NCBI RefSeq assembly: GCF_019578655.1 | Contig: NC_063264.1 | Location: 1,116,001 to 1,180,000, forward strand | Origin: Ricinus communis | Taxonomy: Eukaryota > Streptophyta > Magnoliopsida > Malpighiales > Euphorbiaceae | Direction of reading: 5' to 3' | DNA: 64,000 bases | Notes under the pieces: generated by a model | What the model was told of the DNA's origin: nothing | What the model saw: only the letters and a program-made list of their open reading frames with translations | Database searches by the model: none | Position numbers and translations under genes: made by a program | In this document: piece after piece, positions 23,071 through 36,273 of the stretch | Layout of the letters: each line of letters begins with the position of its first letter | Position numbering within the stretch: position 1 is the stretch's first letter

Positions 23071-25919
23071 GAAGATTTTAGAATTGATCTTCCGAATTGA
23101 TATAGAAGGCAAAAGCATGATGACCCCATGTAAGTACAGTTATAGTCAGGCTGGAGGGAGGGAGGGAGTGAGTGAGGACCACTATTCTGCCAATTTCATT
23201 CTAAATTTCTAATTACTTGTCTACTCCATCTCGCTACACAATTTTTATTGTTGCAAGGACAAAACAAAGACAGCAGCCATTTAATGCACAAGGCAAAAGT
23301 GATACCCCATTTCTGTACACGCCCAGTCCCATTTCAGAAAGTACTCAAAATTACATTTAGATCTCCTGTCCCCTCCCCAAAGTCATTTGAAATTCTAACT
23401 TCCTAACAAGCACTCAATCGAACTAATTGAGGATGAAAAATATGTTTGTTACCCCATCTGAAAAATTACAATCAACGATAATTTTTATCTTATTATTTCC
23501 CACTTTATTTATTTACTCTTCATATTATGTCGTGGGATGATGGCAAACTTTGTAAGACAAAAAAGAATGTAAAAAACAGTGTGAATTTCAGGACTAATAT
23601 CTTGGTTGGAATCTTCAACTTCCTTAAGATCATTCAAGTCAAAACAAAATAAAATAAAATTCAAGGGCATAAAGGTATAAGTGTGTTGTTACATCACATC
23701 CTCTTCCACATATCCCAGATACTTCAGCTTATCCTGTTGATGTATGCATTGGAGTAGTGAATCAAATTCTTTGGTCAAAAAGCAAATTTGCCCTTTTCTA
23801 TTACACACGATCAACTTTTACTTGTTCTTTGTTCCACGCTCCAAAACTCTCACTCCTACTCTCCCTCCCTTTCTCTTTCTCTTTCTACTGCATCTTGAGA
23901 AAGGACAAAAGTTCATGCTTACTGACCTGTAAGGAGAGGGCGCAGCGCAGGGAGACATTGGCAGTACCCTGAATTGGAAATTGCCCAATGCAGGATATTG
24001 TATACTTATAGCTTCCCTACCTCTTCAAAAGAATGAAAAACTTCCACTTATGCCTAAGCCTAGTGAAGATAGATCTATACCAAATTCATTACTATGAGAT
24101 TCTACCTAAACAAAAATAAAAACAAAATTTAGGGAAAAAGAAATCCATCCAAACCCTATTCATAGATGTCACTTACCTTACACACCGTACCACTGCCTAA
24201 TGCTATAATTCATAGTGAATACTAATGGAGTTCCTGATTAGTGCATATCTTATTGTGTAGGGTACATTTCATTGGGCCTTCAGTGAAATATATATATAAA
24301 AAAATCATTAGTTAGTAGTTGATTTGGGAATTTGGTTGGCTTTCTATAATTTGTGCATAAAGTCACAAAAATTGTAGTGCCCATCTAGAAATGAAGTAAA
24401 AGAGAACCAAAAGAAATGCTTTTAAAGAATAAAGAGAAGCATAGAATTATCACATAATAGATATGAAACCTAGAAGACAAGTAAGCTGGTTTTCTTTTTC
24501 TATTTTTCTAAATACAGACCCTTCAAAGAAGTCCTTCCAATTAGGGTAAAACAGTTGCTAGTCATTGTCATTTTGCTTGTGGAGGTGTAATCGTCTCTGT
24601 CACTCTTCATGAAGACAAAGACGTGTTTTCCCTTCAATTCAGACAATTTAAGCATGGATTTTTCTTTTCTTGTTAGGGCAATATATTTCAGGCCCCAAAC
24701 TTTCTAGTCTGAATCAATTTTATTGCTTTGACAAAAGGAGTCTAGGGTTTCCAAGAAAGATCAATAATTTTCTCCATGAGTTAGAGACAGCCATGTGAGT
24801 GAAATTTAAACAAGAGCAGTTTCTTTTGCTGTTTTTTCTTATATATTCAACCCCATAAAACTAATCAATTTTCCTTTATCAGGAACAAGAAATTATTGGG
24901 CTGATTGGCAATGGCAGAGAAGAGGCAGGGTGTAAATGCATGGTTATGTATCATGGTCACGTGCATGGATTAAGGTCCTGGAGCAGCTCAGGCTTTTTAT
25001 ATGCGATCTGTCCATTTTTAACCCAATGCCACCCCTCTATTTTTGCCTTGATTTGTATACAAAAGTTACAAGTAAAATAAAGAAATGAAATGAATGACGC
25101 AGGTAGCGAGGGGATTTTGTTGGGTTGGGACATACGTCGGGTCATTTCGATGGAACAGTTCAAGTGGATTGTTATTTTATTTGTTTGTCTCTCACGTACA
25201 TGATTATGAAGAAGACAGCGTTTCTCTATGGCCATGCATGAAGCCTTTTGGTCGCGATGTTCAGTTTTGTTTTGTGATTTCTAGTCCTTTCAATTGGCTA
25301 GGGGATCGACAATTGCTGGCAGCAGGGCATAGTGTGCTTTGGAAACTTTTATCTGCTCTTTTGGGCATTGCTTTGGATGCCTATACACCTGACGAGGGAC
25401 ACCTTCTGGTGAGATTCGCTGGTGGTGTTGCCCATTTCTAGACGTCCCATATCCTGAATTTGCAACCACATGTCAACGTGTGAAAGCCAAAGAAAATGTG
25501 TTTGAAATTTAAACTCTCTCGTGTTCATTTCTTAACTTGCCATACATCTGTTTACTATAAATTTTTTCACTCTATGTAAACATCTGACATCACAAGTTTG
25601 AAGGCATAATTTGCCCCATTGTTGGACCATGAGAATTCTGAAGTATGATGCATGCAATTGCTTCTCGTGACTGACTAAAGTCACCCTACGTCGTATTACT
25701 AGGTTGGTTTCACAAGAATCTTTTTAATCAGCAACTATTAGAAAATTATTTATTTTCCAAACATGCTTGTGTCATTTTCTGCTTAGTTCGTTGACTATAT
25801 CTTAATTTTCTTTTTCAGACAAAAAAATTAGACAAATAATTGGAACATGTATACACACTTCAATTGTGATGTGCATAATTGTCAGTTTGGAGACCTTCCC
25901 TTGCTACAGCTAAGTACAC
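23071..25919. other. Intergenic region, no convincing gene
   Basis: About 2.8 kb between the TPD1-like promoter and the LRK10L relic. Most is non-coding in appearance. A 115-codon plus-strand frame at 25094-25441 is noticeably less AT-rich than its surroundings, but its translation matches no family I know (see findings). Confidence 0.5.
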
Positions 25920-26689
25920 ATGGCCTCCCTAGCTTACCATCTCCTTCTCTTCTCTTCATTAGCTTCCTCCTCTACTCCTTTTCCACCAATGGTGATTCTC
26001 TAAAAGTCGCTGAACCCTGCGTGCCCTTCCTTTTGGTTGCGGTAATGGCACCATCATTGGCTACCCTTTCTGGCACCAAAGGCAACAAATTGAGCACTGT
26101 GGATTTCCAGGCTTTAATCTCTCGTGCAGTGACCATAGTCCAGTCCTCCATCTCCCTAATAATGATATTTTTATGTCATAAAAAATATCAGTTGCTCTAA
26201 TAAATCCCTCACACTTGTCTGCACTGGAGTAAAAGAAGCAGCACGTCCAAAACTACCAGATAATATTTTACTGAACGTAACTCTATTTTCCTTCTTTGAC
26301 TACACTTTTGGCAATAAGATTATGCATTTCTTTTATAATCGTATCTTGCACCCACCTTCCACATATAGAATGCCTAATATAGTGCTGATAAAAGGTCATA
26401 TGTGTTCAAGGAAGGAGCAGTTCCAGAGTTTGATTGGCATAGATACAGTCATTCAACTGTGATTGCCTTGTTCTTTTTGAAGCAGTAAATGAAGATTTGG
26501 TTCAAGCCTCGCAAGAAGGGTTCAGATTGACATGGAAGCAACCTATAGATGGAAAATGTCAGTCATGCGAGGCCAATGGTGGATTCAGTGGCTACAAAAA
26601 TGGCTCACCCAACAACTTCTTTTGCATCTGTAGCAATGGAAGACCATCAACTAACTGCCACGATAACGGTGGTTCTTCTACTGAAAAGG
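25920..26689 (+). pseudogene. Decayed LRK10L-type receptor kinase ectodomain (WAK-like), frameshifted, kinase absent
   Basis: Four consecutive segments in different frames together read as the extracellular half of a LEAF RUST 10 LOCUS-like receptor kinase. Segment 1 ends at about 26029 with a hydrophobic leader and EPCVPF. Segment 2 (26032-26163) has FGCGNGTIIGYPFW, EHCGFPGFNLSC and VLHLPNN, the hallmarks of the galacturonan-binding GUB_WAK domain. Segment 3 (26166-26459) has IKNISCSNKSLTL and the degraded NVTLF/FFYN block. Segment 4 (26461-26689) has FEAVNEDLVQASQEGFRLTW and CQSCEANGGFSGY, the WAK-associated C-terminal domain. At least three frameshifts separate them. A GT at 26690 sits where these genes usually have their first intron, but no kinase domain follows before the FIP1-like gene; only a weak hydrophobic-plus-basic remnant appears near 27000-27070. 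Such kinases often occur in clusters with defence links. The relic is probably not functional. Confidence 0.85.
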
Positions 26690-27877
26690 GTAATTTCTTC
26701 TTCTAAATTTTGTATAATTTGAAAGTTTATAGCAAGCCTTCTTTGTTAGAATTGAATTACTAGCACATAATCTAATAATTTCCATGAAGGTGATGTTGCA
26801 ACTGCACAAGAACCAAATTATGTTGCAATAGTTGGGCATCCCTTGTGCAAAATAATCCAATCATATAGTATTTGAATGGATGAAGTGGACAATTACTGAA
26901 GTTGAAGTATAGAATGGACTATTAATATTCTGCCCAAGTTCATTCAAAAAGAAAAACTCATGATTTGGATTATGATCAATGGACTTCTGCGATGCAGGTG
27001 CACTGCGTTTTTGGGAGCCTATCTATCATTCCCACTTATTTTTCATCCAGAAGAAGAAAAATGGTGGCTCATTTTATTGTTTAAGTGTCACTCATTTATT
27101 AATAAAGTAAACGAGGAATAGTACAAAAAATTTAAATTTATTGAAGTAACTAAGAACTCCAAATTGAAATAATAATATTATTGAATCAGCAGAATTACTT
27201 TGATATTTATTTTGTAAATTCATCTTTTGAGGTTGCTTTTTCCAATAAATGTTGGTTACATTTTTTTATGTTATTTGTACCCGTAACCAGTTTATAGATG
27301 AGCACTCTTGGAGTAGTCGGTTTGACTCTGAATCTACGTGTCTAATCTTTATATGTATCACTCATTTATTTAATTAAATATAAAAAATATCTTTTTATTA
27401 ATTAAATTACAAAGAAAAAATTTAAAAACTCACAGCTTTGTAGAAAAGCAGATTATCAATAATTATAATTACAATTTAAATAAAATTAGAAAAAGGAACA
27501 AATAATATATTTACATTAGCTATTTGGTGTAATTAATAAACAAATGTCAATGAAAATGGATATCTAAATATTTTATACAGCTTAAGCTGTTTTTTTACTG
27601 AACCGGTCATAAAAATTTATAATGTGGTTGTATAAGTTGTTAATTAAATAGCGAATGAATGGGTTTAAATAAACCGGTCTCATTAATTAAGAAATAAATT
27701 TTAAAGAAAAAGTGTCAGGGTTTTATTAGGGTTTTAGATTTGGCCTAAAAACCACTGTTCACTACTGGATATTTGCACTGTCTTCACTCACTTCACTTAC
27801 CTATCTCTTTTCTTCATGTATTCTAAAATGGAATTTGTTTACTAAAACTTAGCGTTTCATATAGTAAAAAAGGAAAA
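26690..27877. other. Intergenic region between LRK10L relic and FIP1-like gene
   Basis: Mostly AT-rich. Around 27000-27070 one frame gives a short hydrophobic stretch followed by Arg/Lys residues, possibly the relic of the transmembrane exon of the neighbouring pseudogene. From about 27700 to 27877 the sequence fits the promoter and 5'UTR of the FIP1-like gene. Nothing else recognised. Confidence 0.5.
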
Positions 27878-30800
27878 ATGGATGATTTGATCGATGACGA
27901 TTTTGGCGACATATACGCAGACGTCGAAGTTCAGGTGAAATCTGTGTTATCATCAAACTTCAATGATGACACTGCCACAGAACTTAACCCTAATAATCTC
28001 AAGTCAGATTCGAAACAATTGAATTCAATCTGTGATGAGAAATCGTGCAGTTCAGAGGAAGACAATGAGAGCGATAGCGATGATGATGATTTCAATATAG
28101 TATTGAATGATGATGATGATTGTGAAGATTTTAAAGTTGTTAATGCAGAGAGGAAAATTAATCAGGATTTTATTGATCAGGACGAGGACGAGGATCCGTG
28201 CAAGGTAATTGAAAAGCTGATAGAGTTATTTAGTTTACGTCTTTAACTATTTATGATCCCCCCTTTTTTTTTAATCTATATACTTCTCCATTTTATTCTT
28301 TTCTTTTTCATGGTATGAATTTTAATTCACCAATAAAGGCTTACTGATGCAAGAATCACTCTGTCCAGTTTCTTATTATGGTGTTATTGTGTAGCATGTA
28401 AAACCATATGGATCATCATTTCCAAGTAATAAGAAAGTCAATGATTCTGTGAGCGTCAAGTCTTGTTCTTCTATATATTCTAGAGGTAATTGGGAAGATG
28501 ATAGGTACAAGCTACATGAGGTCTCAAGCACAGGTCCGGCTGCTAGTGTTCATGCGGCAGGCAGTTCAGTAGGATCTCATGGTGGATATTGTTACTCACT
28601 TCCATGGTATAGGTTAGTTAATTCATGACATCCCCAGTTTCTTTAGATTCGTTGGAGGTTGGTTGTGCATGATGCATATAAAAAAAGATTCCTTTGTAAG
28701 CTTATGTTAATAGTCTTTCATTTTATTTTTTCATTTCAGGACTATCCTAGATGTTGATATTGATGCATTTGAAGAGAAAAGATGGCGATGCCCTGGAGTA
28801 GATGTATCTGATTTCTTCAATTTTGGTTTCAATGAGGACAGTTGGAAACAATACTGCATTTCCCTGGTAAATTGTTGTACTTCTATATTGCTATGGTTTA
28901 AAAAGAATTGACATTAATATATATGTGTGTTTGTACAGTCTCAGTTAAGTGGACCCCCAGTTAGCCTGCTAGTATAAACATTTGCATGCATTCTGGTCAT
29001 AGAGCTGTATCTTTATGATCTTTTTTCGTGCAGTGAGTTCAATATCATTTCATGTTTGGATGGGATTGCACATACCTGGGTTAGTCAAATTATCAGAGTT
29101 TTAGACATCCCAGTAGGGAGAAAATCCTGTGGACTTATATTAACTCTCATATGATAACTTCCGCTGTTCACCAGTTATAATTGTGATGATTTCTCATATG
29201 TATCATATGTATTCTAGGAGAAATTGAGAAAACGTCCTTACATGCGTAGCAAGTCTTTAAATCAGGAGTTCTTTAAGCATGCTCAGGTGAGTTTCTTATT
29301 TATTTATTAGTATTTTTTATTTTTTTATTTCTCTTTGTAGACTTCTTATTTCGTTATTAGTATTAATTTATTCTATTTTATTTCATTTATCTGTGTGGGT
29401 CTCCTGATGGTCATTGTGAAAGTACATGACTAGATCTCAAATATGCTACTTTATATGAACAGGCTTGTGAAGCTGTAACTAAGCATGAGAGAGAAGCTAA
29501 AGAGACTGTAGTTGAGGATAGTGCTCAGGCTGGATCTTCAATGAAATTTATAGATTTGGGAGAAAGGCTGATGGTATTGGTAAGTCTAGATCAACAATTC
29601 TTCTTTCTTCTTCTGATATTCATTTTAATTAAAATAATGAGTACTCAGATATTTTTTGTTGGTTCAGCCAAGAGGCATTCAGGTTGAAGATAGCACTGCT
29701 GAGCGCCAACCAACTATGGATTTAAGGCGTCCACGTACTTGGGACTCTGATGTTGTTATACAGGTATAATGTTTTGAGTGTTATAGACATATCTGCTTCT
29801 TTTACAACATTGACACCATACTGCTTACTGGGTTGTTGGTCGCAGATCAATGTGCAAGATTCTAATGAGAATTGCTCTGGCTCAAACAAGGAGGACCATA
29901 TAGATGATAGTGGATATGCAATATCAAGAAGCATGAATTTAGATGTGAATGATTTAAAAGATTCAGATGAATCACCTGTGAAACCTTTGGGAAAATTAAG
30001 GTCTTCTTTAATGAACGGGTAATCATTAAACTTGATCTTCATTTCCTGTATCCAGCATGTAGCTCTACCTCTATGTAATATTATTATGTTCTGCATATTT
30101 TCTGCAGAATTATTTTGGCATGTTATTTTCCCATGTTGAAGATGGTCGGTCATGGCTGTTAATAATGCTGAACCTAACCGCTCTCATTTTCTAAACGAAG
30201 GCTCAAAACATGCATTATTGTTTCCTGTACACATAATCTAATTTCATAAAGTAGAAATATAGTTGATACATCTTGATACTTTTGTTTGTTCTACAATCAG
30301 TAGTCAAGGATGTTTAGTAGCTTAATTTTCTCACCAGTTCTGTTGCACTTTATATTGAAGGAGTATGATGTTACCATGTTCCACATATTTTTTTCTCCAT
30401 TTCTACTCATAGAATGCTATTGTATGTAAATAGGTGTATCCAGACAATGTCAGAGTCTAAACAAATGCTGCTGGTTCCTGATAATCATGTCAAAGATCAA
30501 AACTTTGATTTTGATGGGTATCATGATTGCGAAGTGAACGCCCAAACTTCAGAAGACATTGCTGAAGTGAAGGAACCTGTGCAGATAATGGAGGAGGAGA
30601 ATGCCGCTAATAAATGCAAATCAGATCAATGCCTGACAGAGACAGATTTATCGGTTGGAGACAGAATTCTTTCTAGCTTGACACTATCGTGTTCTGGAAC
30701 TGATTCTGATTCATCCAGAGATAGCGTGTACAACACTCCTGAAGAGTCCGATAGTCATTTAAGAAGGTTAAACTCCGGCGCAGTGCAACAGGAGTTGGTT

Positions 30801-33800
30801 TCAACTGATTATGAGAGCCCTAAAAGCGATGGTGCCAGAAGAATACCAATTGATAGCCAACATCATTCAAAAATTAGAAGTACCCTCTGGGAACGAAGGA
30901 GGCATCAAAAGAGGAGACTTCATAAAGTTGCTGAAAGGGTAACTCACCCTGATACTGATAATGATACTTCTCCCATTTCTAGGGATTGGTTATCCACTGA
31001 TTTCCATAGACAGGTAGGAAGGCTGCATGATTTTGCTCCTCATAGTGATGAGAATTCCTCATTGGACAGGCAGAGAAAATTATCTGGTTCCTACAATGGT
31101 AAGTTTTCTGATAACCATGTTCACGGTGCTTGCATAAAACATCCTCGTAGAAAGTATCATCAGAGCTTTCGAGATGTAATGAAGGCCCAGGACAGGAGGA
31201 GCTACTGGAATGAGGATAATTTGAATGGAAGAAGTTTAAGGTTAGATGATAGAGATGCCATAAATAGAGATTGGGGTTCTTGTGGCAAGGGACTCTCTCC
31301 CGAGGGCACGATCCCTTTGACTTGCAGGGAGCCCAGGAGATTGGTTTCCAAGTATAACAATTTGAAAGAGATGAACATCCAACGGGGAAGGAACTGTGGC
31401 AAAATCCGTTGTGGGAAGAAGACCAATGTTGATGCTTGTTTTCTTAACCATAAAGATTTGGATGTCGGTGACTTCTCGATGCTGCCTTTAAGTGGTAGAT
31501 CCTTTCCACCCACCAGCCAAAGAAGGGATTCTTTGGATGGAAAATATGAAGGGGATATTCCATTTGTTGGGAGAGGGAATCTATATGGAAGAAGAATTCA
31601 ATTTGGTCACTGTTCCCCTACAAACTTGGAGAATTCATGGTCTATGGATCTTGAAGATGGGCATTGGGAGATGGATCGTCAGCATTTGTCCTCTTTTCTG
31701 CACAGGAAGTTCTCTATGGCCAATGAAGGAAGGTGGAAGAATAGGGTGCCACCAGGAAGCACCTCATTTGACTCCAGATTAACTGAAAGATATCGGGGAC
31801 ATAGGAGAGAAGAACATGGTGACAAATGCAGGGACAGTCATTGGGTTAATAGTTACAATGATGTTAGTAATGCAGAAGCTGATGTCATCAATTCTGATGA
31901 ACGTTTTCATCAGAAGAGAAAATATAGTTCACAATCTGGAGTACTGAGTCGGATGCGAGGTGAATCGATTTGGGGGCAACAAGATGATGATTTTTATGCC
32001 AGAAGATCATCATGTTCATATGAAAAATCTTCTACACATAGAAGAATTCATGCTAAACTTAAATCTGCTGATGGTAATTGTATGGTTGTTGATGATGTCC
32101 AGTTGAAGTGGAATAGTTACAAGATGTTTAAAGGAGAAAGAAGTGTTGGCTTTGTTAATAGAAACCATAATATGATGTCTAGAGGTGAACAAGGGTGGAC
32201 AGCCAGGAGCTGCAGTCATCCAGTTGACTTGATTTTTGGGGCAGTAAAGGTAAATTTGGGGAAACCAACATCAAAACCTTGTACAAATGTATTCATATAT
32301 TATAAGTGCTCCACTAATGAGCCAGTCTTTCTTAGTGTTGTTAATTCCATCTTACTGCTTGTTTGTCCTTGTCTCTTTCAGTCTTACCTTTCCCCTAATC
32401 CATGTACTCCAATTTGTAAAGATCATTAAGGTTTTAGAGTTTTCCCTCACATGCTTGAGTGTCGAAATAACCATTCAGGCTAAAGAAATAGACATCATTT
32501 TCAGCGATAAACATTCTTACTACGTGCTTTATCCAACTATTGCATGATATTTGAGATTTTAAACAAAGCATGCTTGTTCTTTTGGTCAACCTTTAAAAGG
32601 TTGATTCGAACCAAGTTGAATTTATGTCTTACATCCATATGCATGCCCATTTTTTGTATACCACAATAATAAGTGATGCCTTAAAAACTAGGGAACTCTT
32701 TGTTTGTATGTTTTCTTAGCTCAGTGATATTTAAGTTGACCCTTAGAGAAGTTCTTCAAGAACAGATCATGTATTGGCCTTAATGACCATAGTTGTATTT
32801 ACTCCATCAGTTTCAGTTGGCGTGAAACTTTACCTCCCTGGCCTATAAATTTATAATTGAATTGTACTTCAAGAACCAGTTGTATTGCATTGGAGAATAG
32901 TCATATTATGGACTGTCTAATTATAGATGTATGTTTTAACTTCACTTGCATTAGCATTAACTTAGCTCTTCTATGTTGGTCTTGGAGAAGCATATGAAAT
33001 ATAATATATGGGATAAATCAATCATGGCCAACCCGGCCATTATGTTCAGGTGTTCATCTTTCTAAGATGTTAGTGCGAGGACAGGATCTTTTTTGAAATG
33101 GCTCGGTGAAGTGATCTTGATAGTAGTTTTGAAGTGAAATTTTGTGAAATATTCTGCTGCGATATGTCCAAATTTCTTTGCTCATCCTTAGATGTTTCTT
33201 TAACCCTTCAATTTTGTTTGGTTTTTAGTTTATCTTATCTGTAGTTAGGTCAGGTGAAGTCAGGTAATGTTTTCCTGTGAGAAATACGTTCTCCACAGTT
33301 GTTTTGAGGCTATTGCTTATGATGTATTTTCTTTTAGCTATTCAATTTTGTGTGTTATCTATAGTTAGGTGTAATTGCTTAACAATTTGGTTTTTGACTG
33401 TTGTTCTGAGGATATGCTCTTGAAGTATTCTGCTGCAATATTTCCAAGTTTCTTTGCTCATCTATAGATGCTTCTTTAACTCTTTAATACTGTTTAGGTT
33501 ATATTATCTGAAGCTAGGTGTAATTCGGTAATATTTTCCTGTGACAAAATGTTCTACAGTCCTCTAGGAGATGTTCCGTTGCTGAAAGTTCGATGTCCAA
33601 TGGTATATCTGGAAGGATGGATATGAAGTTTGCTAAGGTGAAGGATTTTAAGGAAACTCCCGTAGGAAGAGCAACCAAAAGAGGCAATGCAAAAATTAAA
33701 GGTAGTCAAATTGATGAGAGGTGGCTGGATAAGTTTCCAGTTTCAAAGCAGGATGGATATTTAGATATTGAGGAAGGTCAGATTGTACCAGAAGAACCAA

Positions 33801-34084
33801 CCATAGGGAACAGACTGGAAGAGAAACAAGCACCTGAAACTGTATCACTTATGCGGAGTATGAAAAATGCTTTTCATAGTGGAAATATGACTAACAAGAG
33901 ATATGATGACCAACAGATACTGGAATCATTAGCAAAGATGGAAAAACGAAGGGAGCGCTTCAAGGATCCCATTGCATTTAAAAGGGAACCAGATAAGCCC
34001 ATGAAGCCAATTGATTTGATAGCTGATGCAATCAAATCTAAACAAGAGAGGCCAGCCCGAAAGAGGCGGTGGGCTGACAGTTAG
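27878..34084 (+). CDS. FIPS3: FIP1-like polyadenylation factor (FIPS3/FIP1[III] type)
   Basis: Nine exons: 27878-28204, 28395-28612, 28740-28866, 29218-29286, 29463-29579, 29668-29763, 29846-30018, 30434-32249, 33560-34084. Frames join cleanly to 1155 aa. The start [18 protein letters not shown] and the acidic N-terminal domain resemble Arabidopsis FIP1[III]. The Fip1 motif spans exons 2-3 at about residues 175-222 ([20 protein letters not shown], then [13 protein letters not shown]). Fip1 bridges poly(A) polymerase to the CPSF complex in nuclear mRNA 3'-end processing. The long eighth exon encodes a low-complexity Arg/His/Asp/Ser-rich tail. The last exon has [13 protein letters not shown] and ends in the basic tail KRRWADS. 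The large exon makes the protein longer than my recollection of the Arabidopsis homologue (about 980 aa). Assignment to FIPS3 over FIPS5 rests on N-terminal likeness and on the nearby ALDH22A1 gene. Confidence 0.9.
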
Positions 34085-36119
34085 CTTTTTGTAATTACAG
34101 GTAATGTCATTTCTTGCATAAATCATTATATATTATCAGGACACTGAGGCTTCAGGTTCTCCTGGAACTTATAGACAGGTCAGAAGAAACAAGCACTCAT
34201 TGTTACGACTAAATAACTGACGTATCAGGTGCAGGTCAGGTTGAAGTCAGTGTTTTCCATAAAAGGAATTTTGGGTACTAATCCTTTTAAATTGCTTTGT
34301 TCTTGCTGTAATAAAATTTACTGTCTGGAGAGGGGGTTGTAACTTCTCTGGTGGTTATTATTGTTTTGATTTGGCTTCTGGTGGATAGCTATGGAATGTC
34401 CTCCATGATCTTCGTTGCTTTGGCTATTATTTGCTAACGTTGTAATATTTATCAATGAGCTAAATGGTTGCTGAAGGCACTCAAGCATGAGTTTCTCTCT
34501 TTGGATGCAGCGTTTCCGGGTTCTTTATTTTCAATGTGTGCATGCGTATAACTGTGAGTTTGCTGATTGATACAGGAACCCATTGAGGGTTGTACTTAGT
34601 CTGCAGTTATATGCTATCTTTCCATTGCGCTAATCAGCAGGAAGTATTGTGCCTTTTAGTTGCACATTAAAAGCCATTAGTACTCTTTTTAGGGCATTCT
34701 TGTATTTGATTAAAATCTACAAACTGGGAAACAAGCACCTGATTTTGCAGTATGGCTTGTATCTTCTGTACAGGGTAACTAGATGTCAATTATCTCCTCC
34801 CATGAGCCACAGCGATGGCCAAGTCTGAGTTGCCATCTACAATACAATATTGAAAGTACTGACAGTCTCTTCCATGATTGTCTGGAGAAAAAGAAAGTAT
34901 TTTTTGGTAAAGATTCTTCTGTTTCTCTTTCTCCACAGTGCTTGATTCAGCAATGTTAAAATGGAAATATATTTTCTTTTTAATTGAATTTGATTTCGAA
35001 ATATAATATTATTCTACATAAAAAGAAATTAGAAAAAAAAAGAGAGACCGATTTCAATTTAAAGCCACGTTTGGAATTATATTTGTAGAAGTATTCTTTT
35101 CTTTTCTTTTCTTTTGAGTTTTAAGAATTGTTTCAAAAGAAATATACCATATTTGTTTTCTTCTAAAGAAAATTTGAAAAAAATTATACACTTGTTTTTA
35201 CAACAATTTCAAAAAGATAAAAAAAGTATCTTATATTTCATCACATGAACACTGTACCCAAAATCCAACTAACTACTATACAGAGATTGAGGTGGTCATC
35301 TACAATACTGTTTTGTTGCTTTCGTTTTCTCTTTTTCTTTTCTTATGCTCAAGTTCATGTATTATAATTAATATTTGGATAGTAGGAAAATGGAAGAGAA
35401 TGAAAGAGAAAATAGAGGAAAGAGAGGCAGAGAAAGAGGGTAGAGAGATAGAAAGATACCAATTATAATTGCTACTCATTTCATAATAATCTTTAAGACT
35501 CATACCCATATTTATACATAATTAGTTACAATTACTTTGAATTACTTAATTTGGAAATTGTGTGTATGTTTTCTAATAGAGTGGCAGATTGGACAGTAAC
35601 CACTGATCCATCTAATCTTATTCTTGTATCTTAGATTAGATTGATGCTCCTAGGATCTTTCTGTACTTTGCTGGACTCATTTTAATTATTCAGGAAATAA
35701 AGAACACTGTGGTCTTGGAGCTGGGTACTTTTTGGCTTTGACATTTTGTTTTTGGAACCAGTTTTTGGCTTTGATGAGCACAGCAAATATGAGATCGTTG
35801 TCCCTGATAGACTATGATTTTCCACCAACAAAAGGCCTCCACATGGCATAAAAAATCTGCCAGCTAGACTGCCTAAGCCATAAAAAGATGAGAGCCATGT
35901 GGACGCTCTTAAGCCAGTCACTTTTCAGATTGCAGTTACCCAAACACCCTCTCCATTTAAATCACACATTTTGATTTTTTTAGTTTCTTTTTCTTGTTTT
36001 TGTTTAATTTCTCTGGATAAAAAGATCAAGATAATCTAAAAAAAATCAAAATATTATTCTCATTAATGAATCCAATAATATTTTTAAGTTTAGAAAAGAA
36101 TGTTTTAGAATATCGAATG
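34085..36119. other. FIP1-like 3' region and intergenic spacer
   Basis: About 34085-34700 is probably 3'UTR and may contain a spliced segment. From 34950 on it is AT-rich spacer. A minus-strand frame at 35682-35921 shows no known domain. No further gene recognised. Confidence 0.5.
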
Positions 36120-36148
36120 TTATATATATATATATATATATATATATA
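36120..36148. repeat. (TA)14 microsatellite in the HCF107 promoter
   Basis: A perfect TA run about 125 bp upstream of the HCF107 ATG. Its location in the proximal promoter could serve as a broad TATA region and would be length-polymorphic. Confidence 0.9.
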
Positions 36149-36273
36149 GGAAAAGGTTATATTGGTAATTTTGTACTTTACAGAGCCCGCCCAAATTCTC
36201 TTCCAAGCAAAGAGAAACAGTTTTATCGGTTAATAACTGAACTAGAGAAAAAAAAAAAAACAAAAAAAAAAAA

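Noticed and set aside
24909..24945. A GGCAGAGAAGAGGCAGGG stretch resembling the reverse complement of miR408
   Set aside because: Several mismatches in the mature region and no matching star arm or hairpin nearby.
29722..30153. A 143-codon minus-strand frame
   Set aside because: It is antisense to FIP1-like exons 6-7, crosses an intron, and has no domain; a shadow of the real gene.
31202..31513. A 103-codon minus-strand frame
   Set aside because: Lies wholly opposite the large FIP1-like exon; its openness follows from the sense codon usage.
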